From Saccharopolyspora gregorii (GTDB taxonomy: Bacteria; Actinomycetota; Actinomycetes; Mycobacteriales; Pseudonocardiaceae): 64,000 nucleotides of DNA. The notes below the pieces were generated by a model. The model did not search any database and was not told the origin of the DNA. It was given only the letters and a program-made list of their open reading frames with translations. Position 1 is the stretch's first letter, and every line of letters begins with the position of its first letter. A program made the position numbers and the translations under genes. Below, piece by piece: positions 43,037 to 52,286 of this stretch. Where the stretch lies: NCBI RefSeq assembly GCF_024734405.1, contig NZ_CP059556.1, positions 4,836,001-4,900,000 on the forward strand, in the 5' to 3' direction.

Positions 43037-43977
43037 GCGGCCGCGTCATCCACACCGGGCAGGGCGTCGTGGACCTGGTGCTGCGGGTGCCCGCGGTGCC
43101 CGCGCCCGGCGGTGACGTGTTCGCCTCCGGGCACGAGTTCCTCGCCGGTGGCGGGGTGAACGTCATGCTCGCCGCCGCGCGCGACGGGGCCCGCGTCGTG
43201 TACGCGGGCGGGCACGGGACCGGGCCGTTCGGGGACGTGGTGCGCGCGGCGCTCACCGCCGAAGGGGTCGAGCTCACCGCACCGGCCGATCCGCGCCGGG
43301 ACACCGGGTTCAGCGTCGCGCTCGTCGACGACGGCGCGGAGCGGACGTTCGTCTCCACCGCCGGAGCGGAGTCCGAAGTGGACGCCGAGCAGCTGCGCCG
43401 CACCGCACCGGACGACGCGGACGTCGTCTACGCGTCCGGCTACTCCCTGGTGCACGACGCCAACCGCGCCGCGCTGCTGGAGTGGTTGCCCACCGCCCCT
43501 GGCCGCGTCGTCGTCGATCCCGCCCCCGTGATCGGCGACGCCGACCTCGACGCGGTGCGCGTGCTGCTGGACCGCGCCGACGTGTGGACCACGAACGAGC
43601 GGGAGGCGCGGATCCTGCTGCGGCGCTTGGGATCCGAGTCCGCGGACGACGCGGCCGGAGTGGCGGCGGCGCTGGCCACCACCACGGGCCGCACCGTCGT
43701 GCTGCGCGCCGGGCCGCGCGGCGCGCTGCTGGCCCGCCCCGGTGGTGACGTACTGCTGTGCCCCTCCCCCGCGGTCGACGCGGTGGACACCAACGGTGCG
43801 GGCGACGCGCACGCCGGGGTGATGGCGGCGCGGCTGGCCGCCGGAGCGGACCTCGAATGCGCGGTCCGCCGGGCGAGCGTCGCGGCCGCGATCGCGGTCA
43901 CCCGCTCCGGTCCCGCCACCGCGCCCACCGCCGCCGAGGTCGATGCGGTGATCCGCACCTCGACCGCCGGCGGCTAG
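43033..43977 (+). CDS. PfkB family carbohydrate/nucleoside kinase
   Basis: This 314-residue ribokinase-fold kinase shows the substrate-binding GGGVNVMLAAARDGARV motif and the C-terminal signature DTNGAGDAHAGVMAA, with Asp as catalytic base and GAGD as anion hole. In family members the phosphate acceptor is a sugar such as ribose or a nucleoside. Being last in the operon after a ribosyl-bond hydrolase-like protein and a permease, it probably phosphorylates the freed ribose or the imported nucleoside. It ends 16 bases before the convergent HAD gene. Confidence 0.92.
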   Translation: MSGRVIHTGQGVVDLVLRVPAVPAPGGDVFASGHEFLAGGGVNVMLAAARDGARVVYAGGHGTGPFGDVVRAALTAEGVELTAPADPRRDTGFSVALVDDGAERTFVSTAGAESEVDAEQLRRTAPDDADVVYASGYSLVHDANRAALLEWLPTAPGRVVVDPAPVIGDADLDAVRVLLDRADVWTTNEREARILLRRLGSESADDAAGVAAALATTTGRTVVLRAGPRGALLARPGGDVLLCPSPAVDAVDTNGAGDAHAGVMAARLAAGADLECAVRRASVAAAIAVTRSGPATAPTAAEVDAVIRTSTAGG

Positions 43978-43993
43978 GCCGGGCGCGGCCGGG

Positions 43994-44707
43994 TCAGCAG
44001 CCGAGGCGGGTCGCGAGCTCGGCGGCCGAGGTGGCGGCGATGTCGCAGGTGACGTCGGCCGCGCGGTCCGCCTCGCGGTGCGGCCCCTTCTCGCCGGGCC
44101 GTTCCAGGAACGCGGTGCGCAGCCCGGCGGCCCGCGCCCCGTCGACGTCCCAGCGGTGCGCGGCGACCAGCAGCAGCTGGTGCGGTGCGACGTCCAGCAG
44201 GCGGGCGGTCGTCAGGTAGGCGGCCGGGGACGGCTTGTAGCTGCGGGCGAGCTCGGCGGAGGTGATCGCGTCGAAGGTCAGCCCCGCCGCCTTGACCAGG
44301 TCGGTCAGCAACCGGAAACCGCCGTTGGACAGCACCACCACGGTGTAGCGGGCCCGCAACCGCGCCACCAGGTCCGCGCTGTCCGGCCAGGCGGGCAGCC
44401 GGTGCCAGGCGCGCACCAGCCGGGCCCGGTCGTCCTCGCCCATCGCGCCGGCGACCCCGTGCTCGGCGAGCAGGTCGTCCAGCGATTCGCGGTGCAGCGC
44501 GTCCAGGTAGGCCCACTCGCGTTCCCCGCGGTCGACCCGCGCCATCGCGGGCAGGTAGCGCCCCCGCCAGCTCTCGGCGAACGCGGCGGGATCGAGCTCG
44601 ACCCCGCGATCGGCGAAGACCGCGCCGACCTGCTCGGTGATGCCGCTGTACCAGTCCACCGCGGTGCCGAAGATGTCGAACGCCACCACGCGCACGTCGT
44701 CGAGCAT
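43994..44707 (-). CDS. HAD-family haloacid dehalogenase type II-like hydrolase
   Basis: This 237-residue HAD protein has motif I VVAFDIFGTAVDW (first Asp nucleophile), motif II VVLSNGGF, the conserved Lys in SYKPSPAAY and motif IV VAAHRWDVDGARAAG. The FDIFGT and AAHxWD forms are typical of 2-haloacid dehalogenases, so hydrolysis of a 2-haloalkanoate or a phosphate ester is possible. ATG 44707 follows GAGGAGG. No partner gene is evident. Confidence 0.9.
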   Translation of the reverse strand: MLDDVRVVAFDIFGTAVDWYSGITEQVGAVFADRGVELDPAAFAESWRGRYLPAMARVDRGEREWAYLDALHRESLDDLLAEHGVAGAMGEDDRARLVRAWHRLPAWPDSADLVARLRARYTVVVLSNGGFRLLTDLVKAAGLTFDAITSAELARSYKPSPAAYLTTARLLDVAPHQLLLVAAHRWDVDGARAAGLRTAFLERPGEKGPHREADRAADVTCDIAATSAAELATRLGC

Positions 44708-44873
44708 GCCGCCTCCTCGCCGGTCGTCCCCAGTTCGCTGACCCACCAGTCACACCACGTGGCGGAGCCCGGCGCAAGCGGTGCCCGACCGACCGACGTG
44801 GCGGCCGCGCGGCGACGCCACCGCGGAGCAGGCCGTTCGGCGGGCGCCCCCACCGCACCGACCTGCCGCGGAG

Positions 44874-45764
44874 CTACCGGTCGCGGGTGCCGCGGCGCAG
44901 TTCGGCGACGAACTCCACCGCGGGCGCGGAGGCGTTCTCCGCGGTGGCGACGGCGATGCTGCGGGTCAGCGCCGGGGTGCACGGCACGTGCCGCACTCCG
45001 GGCGGGCAGGGCGTCCGGGCGATGCGCGGGATGAGCGCGACGGCGAGGCCCGCGGCGACCGCGGACAGCTGCGTCGCGTAGTCGGTCGCGCAGTAGGGCA
45101 CCTCGGCGTCGATGGAGTGCGCGCGCAGCGTCTGCACCAGCGCTTCGTGCGCTTCGGTGCCCGGCGGCGAACTGGCCCACCGCTGCCCGCGCAGTTCGCC
45201 GAGGTGCACGGCGGGCCGCTGCGCCAGCGGATGGCCGTCGGGCACGGCGAGCCGGACGTCCTCGGCGAGCAGTTCGGTGAGCGCGACGCCGGGCGGCATC
45301 CGGGCGGGCAGGCTCGTCCAGCTCTCCAGCACCACGGCGTCCAGCCGTCCGGCCCGCAGCGCGGGGATCAGCTCGATGACCTCGCCGTCGCGCACGCTCG
45401 GACTCACCCGCGGGTGCTGCCCGGTGAGCGCGCGCAGCGCGTCGTGCACGAACGAGCGCAGCGCACTGGGGACCGCTCCGACGCGCAGCGGCCCGATGAG
45501 CTGCTCGTGGAAGTCGGCGAGGTCCCGCTCCGCGTCCCGCACCGCGGTCGAGGCCGTGCGCGCGGCGGCGGCGAGCACGTGCCCGGCGGCGGTGAGCCGG
45601 ATGCCGCGGCCATCGGGTTCCACCAGCCTGCAGTCGATCTCCCGCTCCAGCTTGCGCACGTGCTGCGACACCGCGGGCCGCGTGAGGTGCAGCGCCTCCG
45701 CCGCGGCGGTGATCGACACGTGTTCGGCGACCGCGGCGAACACCCGCAGCCGTTCCCAGCTCAT
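44874..45764 (-). CDS. LysR family transcriptional regulator
   Basis: This 296-residue regulator has the LysR winged helix (RLRVFAAVAEHVSITAAAEALHLTRPAVSQHVRKLERE) and a LysR substrate-binding domain. It is divergent from an EamA transporter gene with 77 bases between starts, the usual arrangement for direct control. ATG 45764 or GTG 45767 can start the frame. The effector is unknown. Confidence 0.93.
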   Translation of the reverse strand: MSWERLRVFAAVAEHVSITAAAEALHLTRPAVSQHVRKLEREIDCRLVEPDGRGIRLTAAGHVLAAAARTASTAVRDAERDLADFHEQLIGPLRVGAVPSALRSFVHDALRALTGQHPRVSPSVRDGEVIELIPALRAGRLDAVVLESWTSLPARMPPGVALTELLAEDVRLAVPDGHPLAQRPAVHLGELRGQRWASSPPGTEAHEALVQTLRAHSIDAEVPYCATDYATQLSAVAAGLAVALIPRIARTPCPPGVRHVPCTPALTRSIAVATAENASAPAVEFVAELRRGTRDR

Positions 45765-45841
45765 CACGTCAGCGAGGCTAACGCGTGCGGGTAAGAACTG
45801 GTCAATGGTGCTACTCGGTCTCGGCTGCGACCGTGGAAGCC

Positions 45842-46999
45842 ATGGTCACCGATCGCACGGCACCCTCCCCCGTCCGCAGCCCGGCCGCCCGGCCGGTCGC
45901 CGCCCCGGTGCTGCTGGTCGTGGCGGGCGCGGGCTGCCTGTCCGGGTCGGCGCTGTTCGTGAAGCTCGCCGAGGCCGGGTCGGGCACCGCGGCGTTCCTG
46001 CGCTGCGCGATCGCGCTCGTCGCGCTGGTGCCGTTGGCGGTGCGCGAGCACCGCGGGCACGGCCCGCTGGAGCCCGCGCTGCGGCGCTGGGCGGTGGCCT
46101 CGGGCGTCCTGCTCGGGCTGGACTACGTGCTGTGGACGCAGAGCATCCTCGACGTGGGCGCGGGGATCGCGACGGTGCTGAACAACGTGCAGGTGCTCGC
46201 GTTCCCGCTGCTGGCGCTGGTGTTCGGCGGCACGCCGATGGCGCGGCGGTTCCTGTTCGCCTGCCCGGTGATGCTCGCGGGGATCGCGCTGACCAGCGGC
46301 CTGCTCGCGCCGGGCGCGCAGGCGGCGCACCAGGGGCGCGGGGTGCTGCTGGGCGTGGCGTCCGGGGTCGCCTACGCCGGCTACCTGCACCTCAACCGGC
46401 TCTCCGGGCACCGCAGCCCGCGGCACGTGGTGACGCCGGTGTGCCTGGCGACGGCGGCCGCCGCGGTGGTCACCGGTGGGGCCGGGGCGGTGACCACGGG
46501 GATCACCGTGGACCTCCCGGCGACGTCCTGGCTGTGGCTCGTGCTGCTGGCGCTGGTGGGACAGGTCGCCGCGTGGCTGCTGCTGGCAGCGGGCGGTCGC
46601 GGGCTCGCGCCGGGCACGTCGGCGTCGTTGTTGCTGCTGCAGCCGGTCCTCGCGGTCGGGCTGGGCGTGCTGGTGCTGCGCGAGTCGCCGACCGCGGTGC
46701 AGCTCGCGGGGTGCGCGACCGTCGTCGCCGCCGTCTGGTCCGCGAACCGGCCGTCCACTTCGGACATATGGCCTCGCGGCGGATTCGAGTCCACATCGGA
46801 CGGACGGCTGCCGCCGACCGTCCCACCAGGTGGACGGACGACGGCCGCCACCGGCACCCGTCCCGGTACGATCGGCGACAGGTGCGGGCCGGAGCTCGCC
46901 GGGACCGGATTCCGCTGCCAGCGCGGGGAATTCGGCGTGCAGACCCCGCCGCGGCCGGGCTCGTCCCGCGCGGCGGAACACGAGAGGACCCTGAGATGA
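45842..46999 (+). CDS. EamA/DMT family transporter with an extended C-terminal tail
   Basis: This 385-residue protein has ten transmembrane helices made of two EamA repeats (~25-160 and ~165-305). DMT exporters move amino acids, sugars or metabolites. The sequence beyond residue ~305 is an extra ~80-residue Pro/Gly/Arg/Ser-rich tail, absent in ordinary DMT proteins, and its stop codon overlaps the downstream hydrolase start (ATGA). ATG 45842 is the only start fitting the family N-terminus. The substrate is unknown; the divergent LysR gene is its likely regulator. Confidence 0.88.
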   Translation: MVTDRTAPSPVRSPAARPVAAPVLLVVAGAGCLSGSALFVKLAEAGSGTAAFLRCAIALVALVPLAVREHRGHGPLEPALRRWAVASGVLLGLDYVLWTQSILDVGAGIATVLNNVQVLAFPLLALVFGGTPMARRFLFACPVMLAGIALTSGLLAPGAQAAHQGRGVLLGVASGVAYAGYLHLNRLSGHRSPRHVVTPVCLATAAAAVVTGGAGAVTTGITVDLPATSWLWLVLLALVGQVAAWLLLAAGGRGLAPGTSASLLLLQPVLAVGLGVLVLRESPTAVQLAGCATVVAAVWSANRPSTSDIWPRGGFESTSDGRLPPTVPPGGRTTAATGTRPGTIGDRCGPELAGTGFRCQRGEFGVQTPPRPGSSRAAEHERTLR

Positions 47000-47784
47000 C
47001 GACGACGTGCCCGACCGCGAACCGGGAGGTCCAGCGGCCGAACGACACGACGATCCGGTACGCGGCCACCGGCCCGGCCGACGGACCGGTCCTGGTCCTC
47101 GTGCACGGCTGGGGCTGCGACCGTACCGATTTCGACGCCCTGATCGGCTTCCTCCCCGGCCACCACCGCGTCCTCGCCGTCGACCTCGCCGGGCACGGCG
47201 AATCCCGGTCCGCGCGGGAGGACTGGACGATGGCGGAGTTCGCCCGCGACGTCGCGGCCGTGCTCGCCGCCGAATCCGTGGACACCTGCGTCGTGGCCGG
47301 GCACTCGATGGGCGGCGCGGTGGCCGTCGAGACCGCCCGGCTGCTGCCCGCCGTCGTCACCCGCGTGGTCGCGCTCGACGCGCTGCACTACCTGTCGTTG
47401 TTCCCCGCCCAGCAGGAGCAGCAGGTCGACGCGGTCGTGCGCGCGTTCCACGAGGACTTCGCCGCGGCCACGCGGGCGATGGTCGCCAGCGGCTCCCCCG
47501 AAGGCACCGATCCCGCGGCGCAGGAGGCCTACTTCGAGCGCATGGTGGCCGTGCCCCGGCAGGTGGGCCTGGACGCGATCGAAGGCCTGGTGCGCTGGGA
47601 CATGGATTCCGCGCTGCGCGACGCCCACCAGCCGATCACGGTGTTCGCGGTCCGCGAGATCCTCGCGCGGGACGCCGTCGACCGCTACGGCGACCGCCTC
47701 CGCATCGTGCCCGTCGACCTGGGCAGCCACCACTTCCACGTCGAATCCCCGAAGGCCACGGCCGCCCTGCTCGCCGACGCCTGA
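46996..47784 (+). CDS. Alpha/beta fold hydrolase
   Basis: This 262-residue enzyme has the alpha/beta hydrolase core: oxyanion HGWGCDR, nucleophile GHSMGG, and the His near the end in GSHHFHVESP. DLAGHGESR is also conserved. ATG 46996 overlaps the EamA stop. The substrate is unknown. It is probably cotranscribed with the transporter and so under the LysR regulator. Confidence 0.92.
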   Translation: MTTTCPTANREVQRPNDTTIRYAATGPADGPVLVLVHGWGCDRTDFDALIGFLPGHHRVLAVDLAGHGESRSAREDWTMAEFARDVAAVLAAESVDTCVVAGHSMGGAVAVETARLLPAVVTRVVALDALHYLSLFPAQQEQQVDAVVRAFHEDFAAATRAMVASGSPEGTDPAAQEAYFERMVAVPRQVGLDAIEGLVRWDMDSALRDAHQPITVFAVREILARDAVDRYGDRLRIVPVDLGSHHFHVESPKATAALLADA

Positions 47785-48016
47785 CCGGCGCCCACCCGCT
47801 GCGGATCCGCACGTCCCCTCCGGCCGCCGGCCCCGCCACCGCCACGGCACGCCGCCGAGCAGGCCGGGCTTCGCCCTCGGCCGGGGAACCGCGTTCACCC
47901 GCCGGAATCGACCGGCCCGCTCGTCGGCCCCGGCGCCAGCACGCCCTGCACAGCGCTCCCGACGAGTTCGACCAGGGTCTCCTGCTCCGCTCCGGTACGG
48001 CGGCGGGAATCCCGGT

Positions 48017-48946
48017 TCAGGGCCGGGTCAGGACGATGCGCTTGCTGCTGTCGGCCGGCTGCGCCCAGGCGCGTTCGACGTCGGTGAGCGGGATCGGGTC
48101 GGCGTCCACGGCGAAGGTGCCGCGGGCGATCTCCGCCAGCACCTCCGGCGCCGCGGCCGCCATCTCCGCTCCGCTCAGCGAGCCCTGCCCGCTGCCGATC
48201 ACGTCGATCCGCGAGGACCGCAGCGCCCCGGCGGGCAGCGCCGCCCGAGATCCGGCCATCTCACCGAGGTTGATCCAGGTCAGCGGACGTGCCGGTTCGG
48301 GCCGGGCGGAGACCAGCGCTCCCAGCGTCGTGGCCGCCGGTTCACCCCAGAGGAAGTCGAGGACCACGTCGACGTCCGGGGGCGGCGGGTCGCCGATCAA
48401 GGCCGTCCCGGTGGCGCCGCGCACCGCGGCCAGCCGTTCCGGGTCGCGCCCCACGGCGGTCACCTGCGCGGCGCCGAACAGCCGGGCCACCGCCACGGCC
48501 ATCCGCCCGGTGCCGCCGGTGGCGCCGAGCACCAGGACGTTCTTGCCCGGTTCCAGCGCGATCCGCCGCGTCAACGCGAGCCAGGACGCGATCACGCAGT
48601 TCATCGTCGCCGCCACCGCCACCGGGTCGGCCCCGTCGGGGAGGACGATGCTGCGCCGGGTGTCGATGACCGCTTGTTCGGCCATCGAACCGCTCCGGCC
48701 CCCGAAGGTCGCGAAGAACCAGAGCCGGCCGTCCGGACCGCGCCCCACGCCGTCGAGGCCCGGCACCAGAGGCAGCTCGTCGGGGGAGCTCGTGTAGTGC
48801 GAGCCGTCGGCCTGCATCCGGACTCGCGGATGGAGCCCGGCGGCCAGGACGTCGACCACGATCTCGTGCTCCTCGGTCGCTCGCGGGGAGGGCGTGTCCG
48901 CGTACCGCGGGCCGGTGCCGTACGCCGTGACCACTGCAGCTTTCAT
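48017..48946 (-). CDS. Quinone oxidoreductase-like medium-chain dehydrogenase/reductase
   Basis: This 309-residue MDR enzyme lacks the structural and catalytic zinc Cys residues. It has a GroES-like N-domain and a Rossmann domain with NVLVLGATGGTGRMAVAVARLFGA. Such proteins reduce quinones or enones with NADPH. It is divergent from an AraC regulator with 173 bases between, so control by that protein is likely. The start at 48946 is the natural family start (MKAAVVTAYGTGP). Confidence 0.9.
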   Translation of the reverse strand: MKAAVVTAYGTGPRYADTPSPRATEEHEIVVDVLAAGLHPRVRMQADGSHYTSSPDELPLVPGLDGVGRGPDGRLWFFATFGGRSGSMAEQAVIDTRRSIVLPDGADPVAVAATMNCVIASWLALTRRIALEPGKNVLVLGATGGTGRMAVAVARLFGAAQVTAVGRDPERLAAVRGATGTALIGDPPPPDVDVVLDFLWGEPAATTLGALVSARPEPARPLTWINLGEMAGSRAALPAGALRSSRIDVIGSGQGSLSGAEMAAAAPEVLAEIARGTFAVDADPIPLTDVERAWAQPADSSKRIVLTRP

Positions 48947-49119
48947 TCTCGGAAGTCCTTCCAGAGTCAGGAACGGGTGGACGAATGTCCGGAGGGAGGG
49001 GAACCGGGTCCGCAGGTCGTGGGCGGCCCCTCGCCGTCATGATCGAAACTCTAAGCGGGCGCGGATGCGCCGCCTATGCTCGAAGAACCGACTTCTGTTC
49101 GCGATCGTCCGGAGGGCCG

Positions 49120-50064
49120 ATGGATCCGCTGAGCGAGGTGCTGTCGCTGCTCCGGCCGCGGAGTCCCAGGACGGCCGAGGTCGACGCGGGCGGCGCGTGG
49201 GCGATCGAGCTCGACGACCTCGCCGGGCAGATCAAGTGCTACGCCGTCGTCGAGGGCTCGTGCCGGCTGATGGTCGAGGGCAGATCCGCAGAGCTGTCCG
49301 AAGGCTCCTGCTTCGTCATGCCGACCGGCCGCGGCGCCGTCATCGGCAGCGGACCGGACGTCGAACCGGCACTGGCCTCCGAACTGCTCGGCCCGGCCCG
49401 CAGCGGGAAGGTCATCACGTACCAGGGCGGCGGTGACGCTCGCGTGATCGGCACGCGGTTCGAGTTCGACAGTCCGAACGCGCCGGTGCTGCTGCGGTCG
49501 ATGCCGACCCTCATGCGGGTCGACGCGTCCCGTGATCGCGCCCGGCTGCGGGGCGCGATCGAGCTCATGGCCGAGGAGGTCCGCGAGGCACGCCCGGGTT
49601 CGCACCTGGTCGCGCAGCAACTGGCCCACCTGATGCTGGTCCAGGCGCTGCGGCTGCACATGGCCACTCGGGCCCCGGACGACGTCGGCTGGTTCGCCGC
49701 CCTGGCCGATCCCCGGTTGAGCACCGCACTGGAGGCCGTGCACGCCGACCCCGCCCACCCGTGGAGCGTGCAGAAGCTCGCCGCCCGGGCCGGCATGTCC
49801 CGCACGACGTTCGCCGAGCACTTCCGGGCCCGCGCGGGTGAGACCCCGATCGCGTACCTGACCCGGTGGCGCATGATCCTGGCCGGCGAGAAGCTGCGCA
49901 CCGGCGAGGACACGATCGCCCGGATCGCGAGCTCCCTGGGCTACCACTCCGAGCACGCCTTCAACGCGGCCTTCAAGCGGGAGGTGGGGATCCCGCCCGG
50001 CCGCTACGCCCGCGCCGCCCGACCCGATCCGAACCTCGACCGGGCCGCGGACGCGGGCAGCTGA
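49120..50064 (+). CDS. AraC family transcriptional regulator
   Basis: This 314-residue regulator has a cupin-like N-terminal domain (AraC_binding type) and a C-terminal double helix-turn-helix: PWSVQKLAARAGMSRTTFAEHFRARAGETPIAYLTRWRM and IARIASSLGYHSEHAFNAAFKREVG. ATG 49120 has GGAGG at the right distance. It likely controls the divergent quinone oxidoreductase gene. Confidence 0.93.
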   Translation: MDPLSEVLSLLRPRSPRTAEVDAGGAWAIELDDLAGQIKCYAVVEGSCRLMVEGRSAELSEGSCFVMPTGRGAVIGSGPDVEPALASELLGPARSGKVITYQGGGDARVIGTRFEFDSPNAPVLLRSMPTLMRVDASRDRARLRGAIELMAEEVREARPGSHLVAQQLAHLMLVQALRLHMATRAPDDVGWFAALADPRLSTALEAVHADPAHPWSVQKLAARAGMSRTTFAEHFRARAGETPIAYLTRWRMILAGEKLRTGEDTIARIASSLGYHSEHAFNAAFKREVGIPPGRYARAARPDPNLDRAADAGS

Positions 50065-50417
50065 ACCACCGAGGATTCGTCCCGCTCACATCGCGCCGAC
50101 CGTCGAGGCGGTCAGCTTTCCGCACGGCTCGCACTCGGCGGCACGACAACGTCCACAAGGGACGGAATCCGCGAACCGCGGCTGGACCACGCGCGGTCGG
50201 TCGGCGCGGGGAGCCCGACCCGGAGGTCGCGTTCGGGTTGGAACGTTCCCGCGCGGCGGCCTCGTCGGGTCGTCCGACGACCGGATCGGCTGGTTCGGCT
50301 TCCCCAGCCGCGGTGCCAACGCCGCGGCGCTCGACCAGATCGCCGCGTGGGACCGGTCCCCGGCGGACGGCTCCGGCCACGAGTGCACGCCGTCGGCACG
50401 AACCCGGCCCGAGCGGC
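50065..50417. other. 353-base gap between convergent regulator genes
   Basis: No intact gene is supported. The plus-strand frame at ~50210-50390 reads LVGSSDDRIGWFGFPSRG and onward without a start codon or ribosome-binding site; it has coding-like composition and could be the remnant of a larger gene, but I cannot name it. No strong terminator hairpin was found. Confidence 0.35.
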
Positions 50418-50990
50418 TCAGGGCTCGGGTCGCAGACCGCGCATCAGCAGGTCGAGCAACCGGCCGGCCCTGGCACCGTGCTCGGGGAGGGGTGCCACGG
50501 TGAAGATGCCGATGAGGCCGGCGGCCACGTCCTCGGCCGCGACGTCGCCGCGCAGCTCACCTGCCGCGTCGCCGGCGCGAAGCACCTCCTCGATCGCCGC
50601 GATCAGGTCGGCGTGGGTCCGGGCGTGCGCGATCTCACCGGACTCGATCATGGTGAGCAGCGTGCCCAGCATGCCGTTCTTGGTCGCGATCCAGTCCCCG
50701 AACAGGTCCATCCAGCGCCGCAACGCCTCGGCCGGGGGCAGCTCCGCGAGCAGCCGGCGGGCGCCGTCGGTGAGCCGCTGGACCTGATCGCCGTAGACCG
50801 CGGCGACCAGGTCCTCGCGGGTGGGGAAGTGCCGGTAGAGGGTGGCGATGCCGACCCCGGCTTCGCGCGCGACCTCGCGCAGCGACGGCTCGGTCTCGGC
50901 GGACGCGAAGACGCGGGTGGCGACCTCGAGGAGCTGCCTGCGGTTGCGGGACGCGTCCGCTCGCGGCGCGCGGGTGTCTGACCTCTTCAA
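50418..50990 (-). CDS. TetR/AcrR family transcriptional regulator
   Basis: This ~190-residue regulator has a TetR helix-turn-helix (RRQLLEVATRVFASAETEPSLREVAREAGVGIATLYRHFPTREDLVAAVY) and a helical ligand domain. A TTG at 50990 gives the normal family length and keeps the divergent promoter free. An ATG at 51050 with GGGGAGGG upstream is also in frame and would add 20 residues, so the start is uncertain. It is divergent from the NADP-dependent oxidoreductase gene and probably represses it. Confidence 0.88.
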   Translation of the reverse strand: MKRSDTRAPRADASRNRRQLLEVATRVFASAETEPSLREVAREAGVGIATLYRHFPTREDLVAAVYGDQVQRLTDGARRLLAELPPAEALRRWMDLFGDWIATKNGMLGTLLTMIESGEIAHARTHADLIAAIEEVLRAGDAAGELRGDVAAEDVAAGLIGIFTVAPLPEHGARAGRLLDLLMRGLRPEP

Positions 50991-51078
50991 AACGGAACAC
51001 GCTCCGGTTGTGCTACGGTTCGTCGAAACGGAGCATAGTCCGCTTCCCATCCGCATCCCTCCCCGGAGTCCGATCAGC

Positions 51079-52044
51079 ATGAGCACGTCCACCAGGACCA
51101 GCAGAGCCGTCCAGTTCGTCGAATCCTTCGGAGGGCCCGCGGCCCTCGACCTGCGCGAGGTGCCCGTCCCGGAGGTGGCAGCGGGACAGGTCCGCGTCCG
51201 CGTCAGCGCGGCCGGGCTGAACCCGATGGACTGGTTCATGACCTCGGACGCGGACGCCGCCGCCCGCTTCGGGCTGAGCTTGCCGTGCGGGTTCGGGAAC
51301 GACTACGCGGGCGTCGTGGACGAGGTGGGCGACGGGGCCCGCGACGGGAACGGCGTCCGGTTCGAGGTCGGCGACCGGGTGTTCGGAGCCGCTTTCTCGC
51401 GCAGCGTCGCCGAGCACGTGGTCGTGAACGCGCCCGGCCGCATCGGCGAGGGCGGCGACGTCCACCGCACACCGGACGGACTCGACGACCGCACCGCAAG
51501 CGCCCTGTCCATCGCGGGGTGCACGGCCGCCGCCGCGCTCGCGGTGGTCGACCCCGGCCCGTCCGACACGCTGCTGGTCGGTGGCGCGGGAGGCGGGGTC
51601 GGCGTGTTCGCCGTCCAGCTCGCCCGCCGCACCGGCGCGCGGGTCATCGGGACGGGATCAGCGACCTCGGCCGACGCCCTGCGGGCACTGGGCGCCGAGC
51701 CCGTCACCTACGGCGACGGCCTGGCCGACCGGGTCCGCGAGCTGGCTCCCGACGGCATCACCGCGGCCGTGGACCTGCACGGCACGGACGTGATCGCGGT
51801 GGCGCGCGAGCTCGGCGCACCCGACTCCCGGCTGACCACGATCGCCGCCGTCGTGGACGGCGTTCTCCCGGCGAACGGTGCCAACGCCGCTCCCGGCGCC
51901 ATCGAGGAGATCGCCCGCCTGGCCGCGGAAGGCCTGCTGCGCGTGCCCATCGCGGCGACCTTCCCCGTCGAGGAGGTCCGCGCCGCCGTCGAGCTGCAGG
52001 CGGGACGGCACGTGCACGGCAAGGTCGTCGTCGACCTCCCCTGA
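51079..52044 (+). CDS. NADP-dependent MDR oxidoreductase (quinone reductase-like)
   Basis: This 321-residue protein is a zinc-free MDR enzyme. GroES-like N-terminal half (RAVQFVESFGGPAALDLREVPVPEVAAGQVRVRVSAAGLNPMDWFM) and Rossmann motif LLVGGAGGGVGVFAVQLA are clear. It probably reduces quinones or alkenals. It is divergent from the TetR gene; ATG 51079 follows GGAG at a slightly long spacing. Confidence 0.92.
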   Translation: MSTSTRTSRAVQFVESFGGPAALDLREVPVPEVAAGQVRVRVSAAGLNPMDWFMTSDADAAARFGLSLPCGFGNDYAGVVDEVGDGARDGNGVRFEVGDRVFGAAFSRSVAEHVVVNAPGRIGEGGDVHRTPDGLDDRTASALSIAGCTAAAALAVVDPGPSDTLLVGGAGGGVGVFAVQLARRTGARVIGTGSATSADALRALGAEPVTYGDGLADRVRELAPDGITAAVDLHGTDVIAVARELGAPDSRLTTIAAVVDGVLPANGANAAPGAIEEIARLAAEGLLRVPIAATFPVEEVRAAVELQAGRHVHGKVVVDLP

Positions 52045-52286
52045 GGGGCGCAACCGCCGCGAGGTGGCCGCAGACCGGCTTCGAACCGACGCCCCGCGCT
52101 CGTGCGGATGCCGCGCTCCTCCCAGCCCACGGCGCTCGCACGGTCCGATGAAGCCACGCCGGAGCAGGAACCCGCGAGGCCGTCCGGAGGCGGCCCGCAG
52201 GGTCGGGGCGCGGGCGAACGGCCGCCGAGATCACCCGCGCCCCGACCCGGATCTGCCGCAGCGCTCTCGCGGCGCGACCCGGACGC

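Noticed and set aside
50200-50390. A gene remnant between the AraC and TetR genes
   Set aside because: Coding-like composition without start, motif or family match. Too weak to call.
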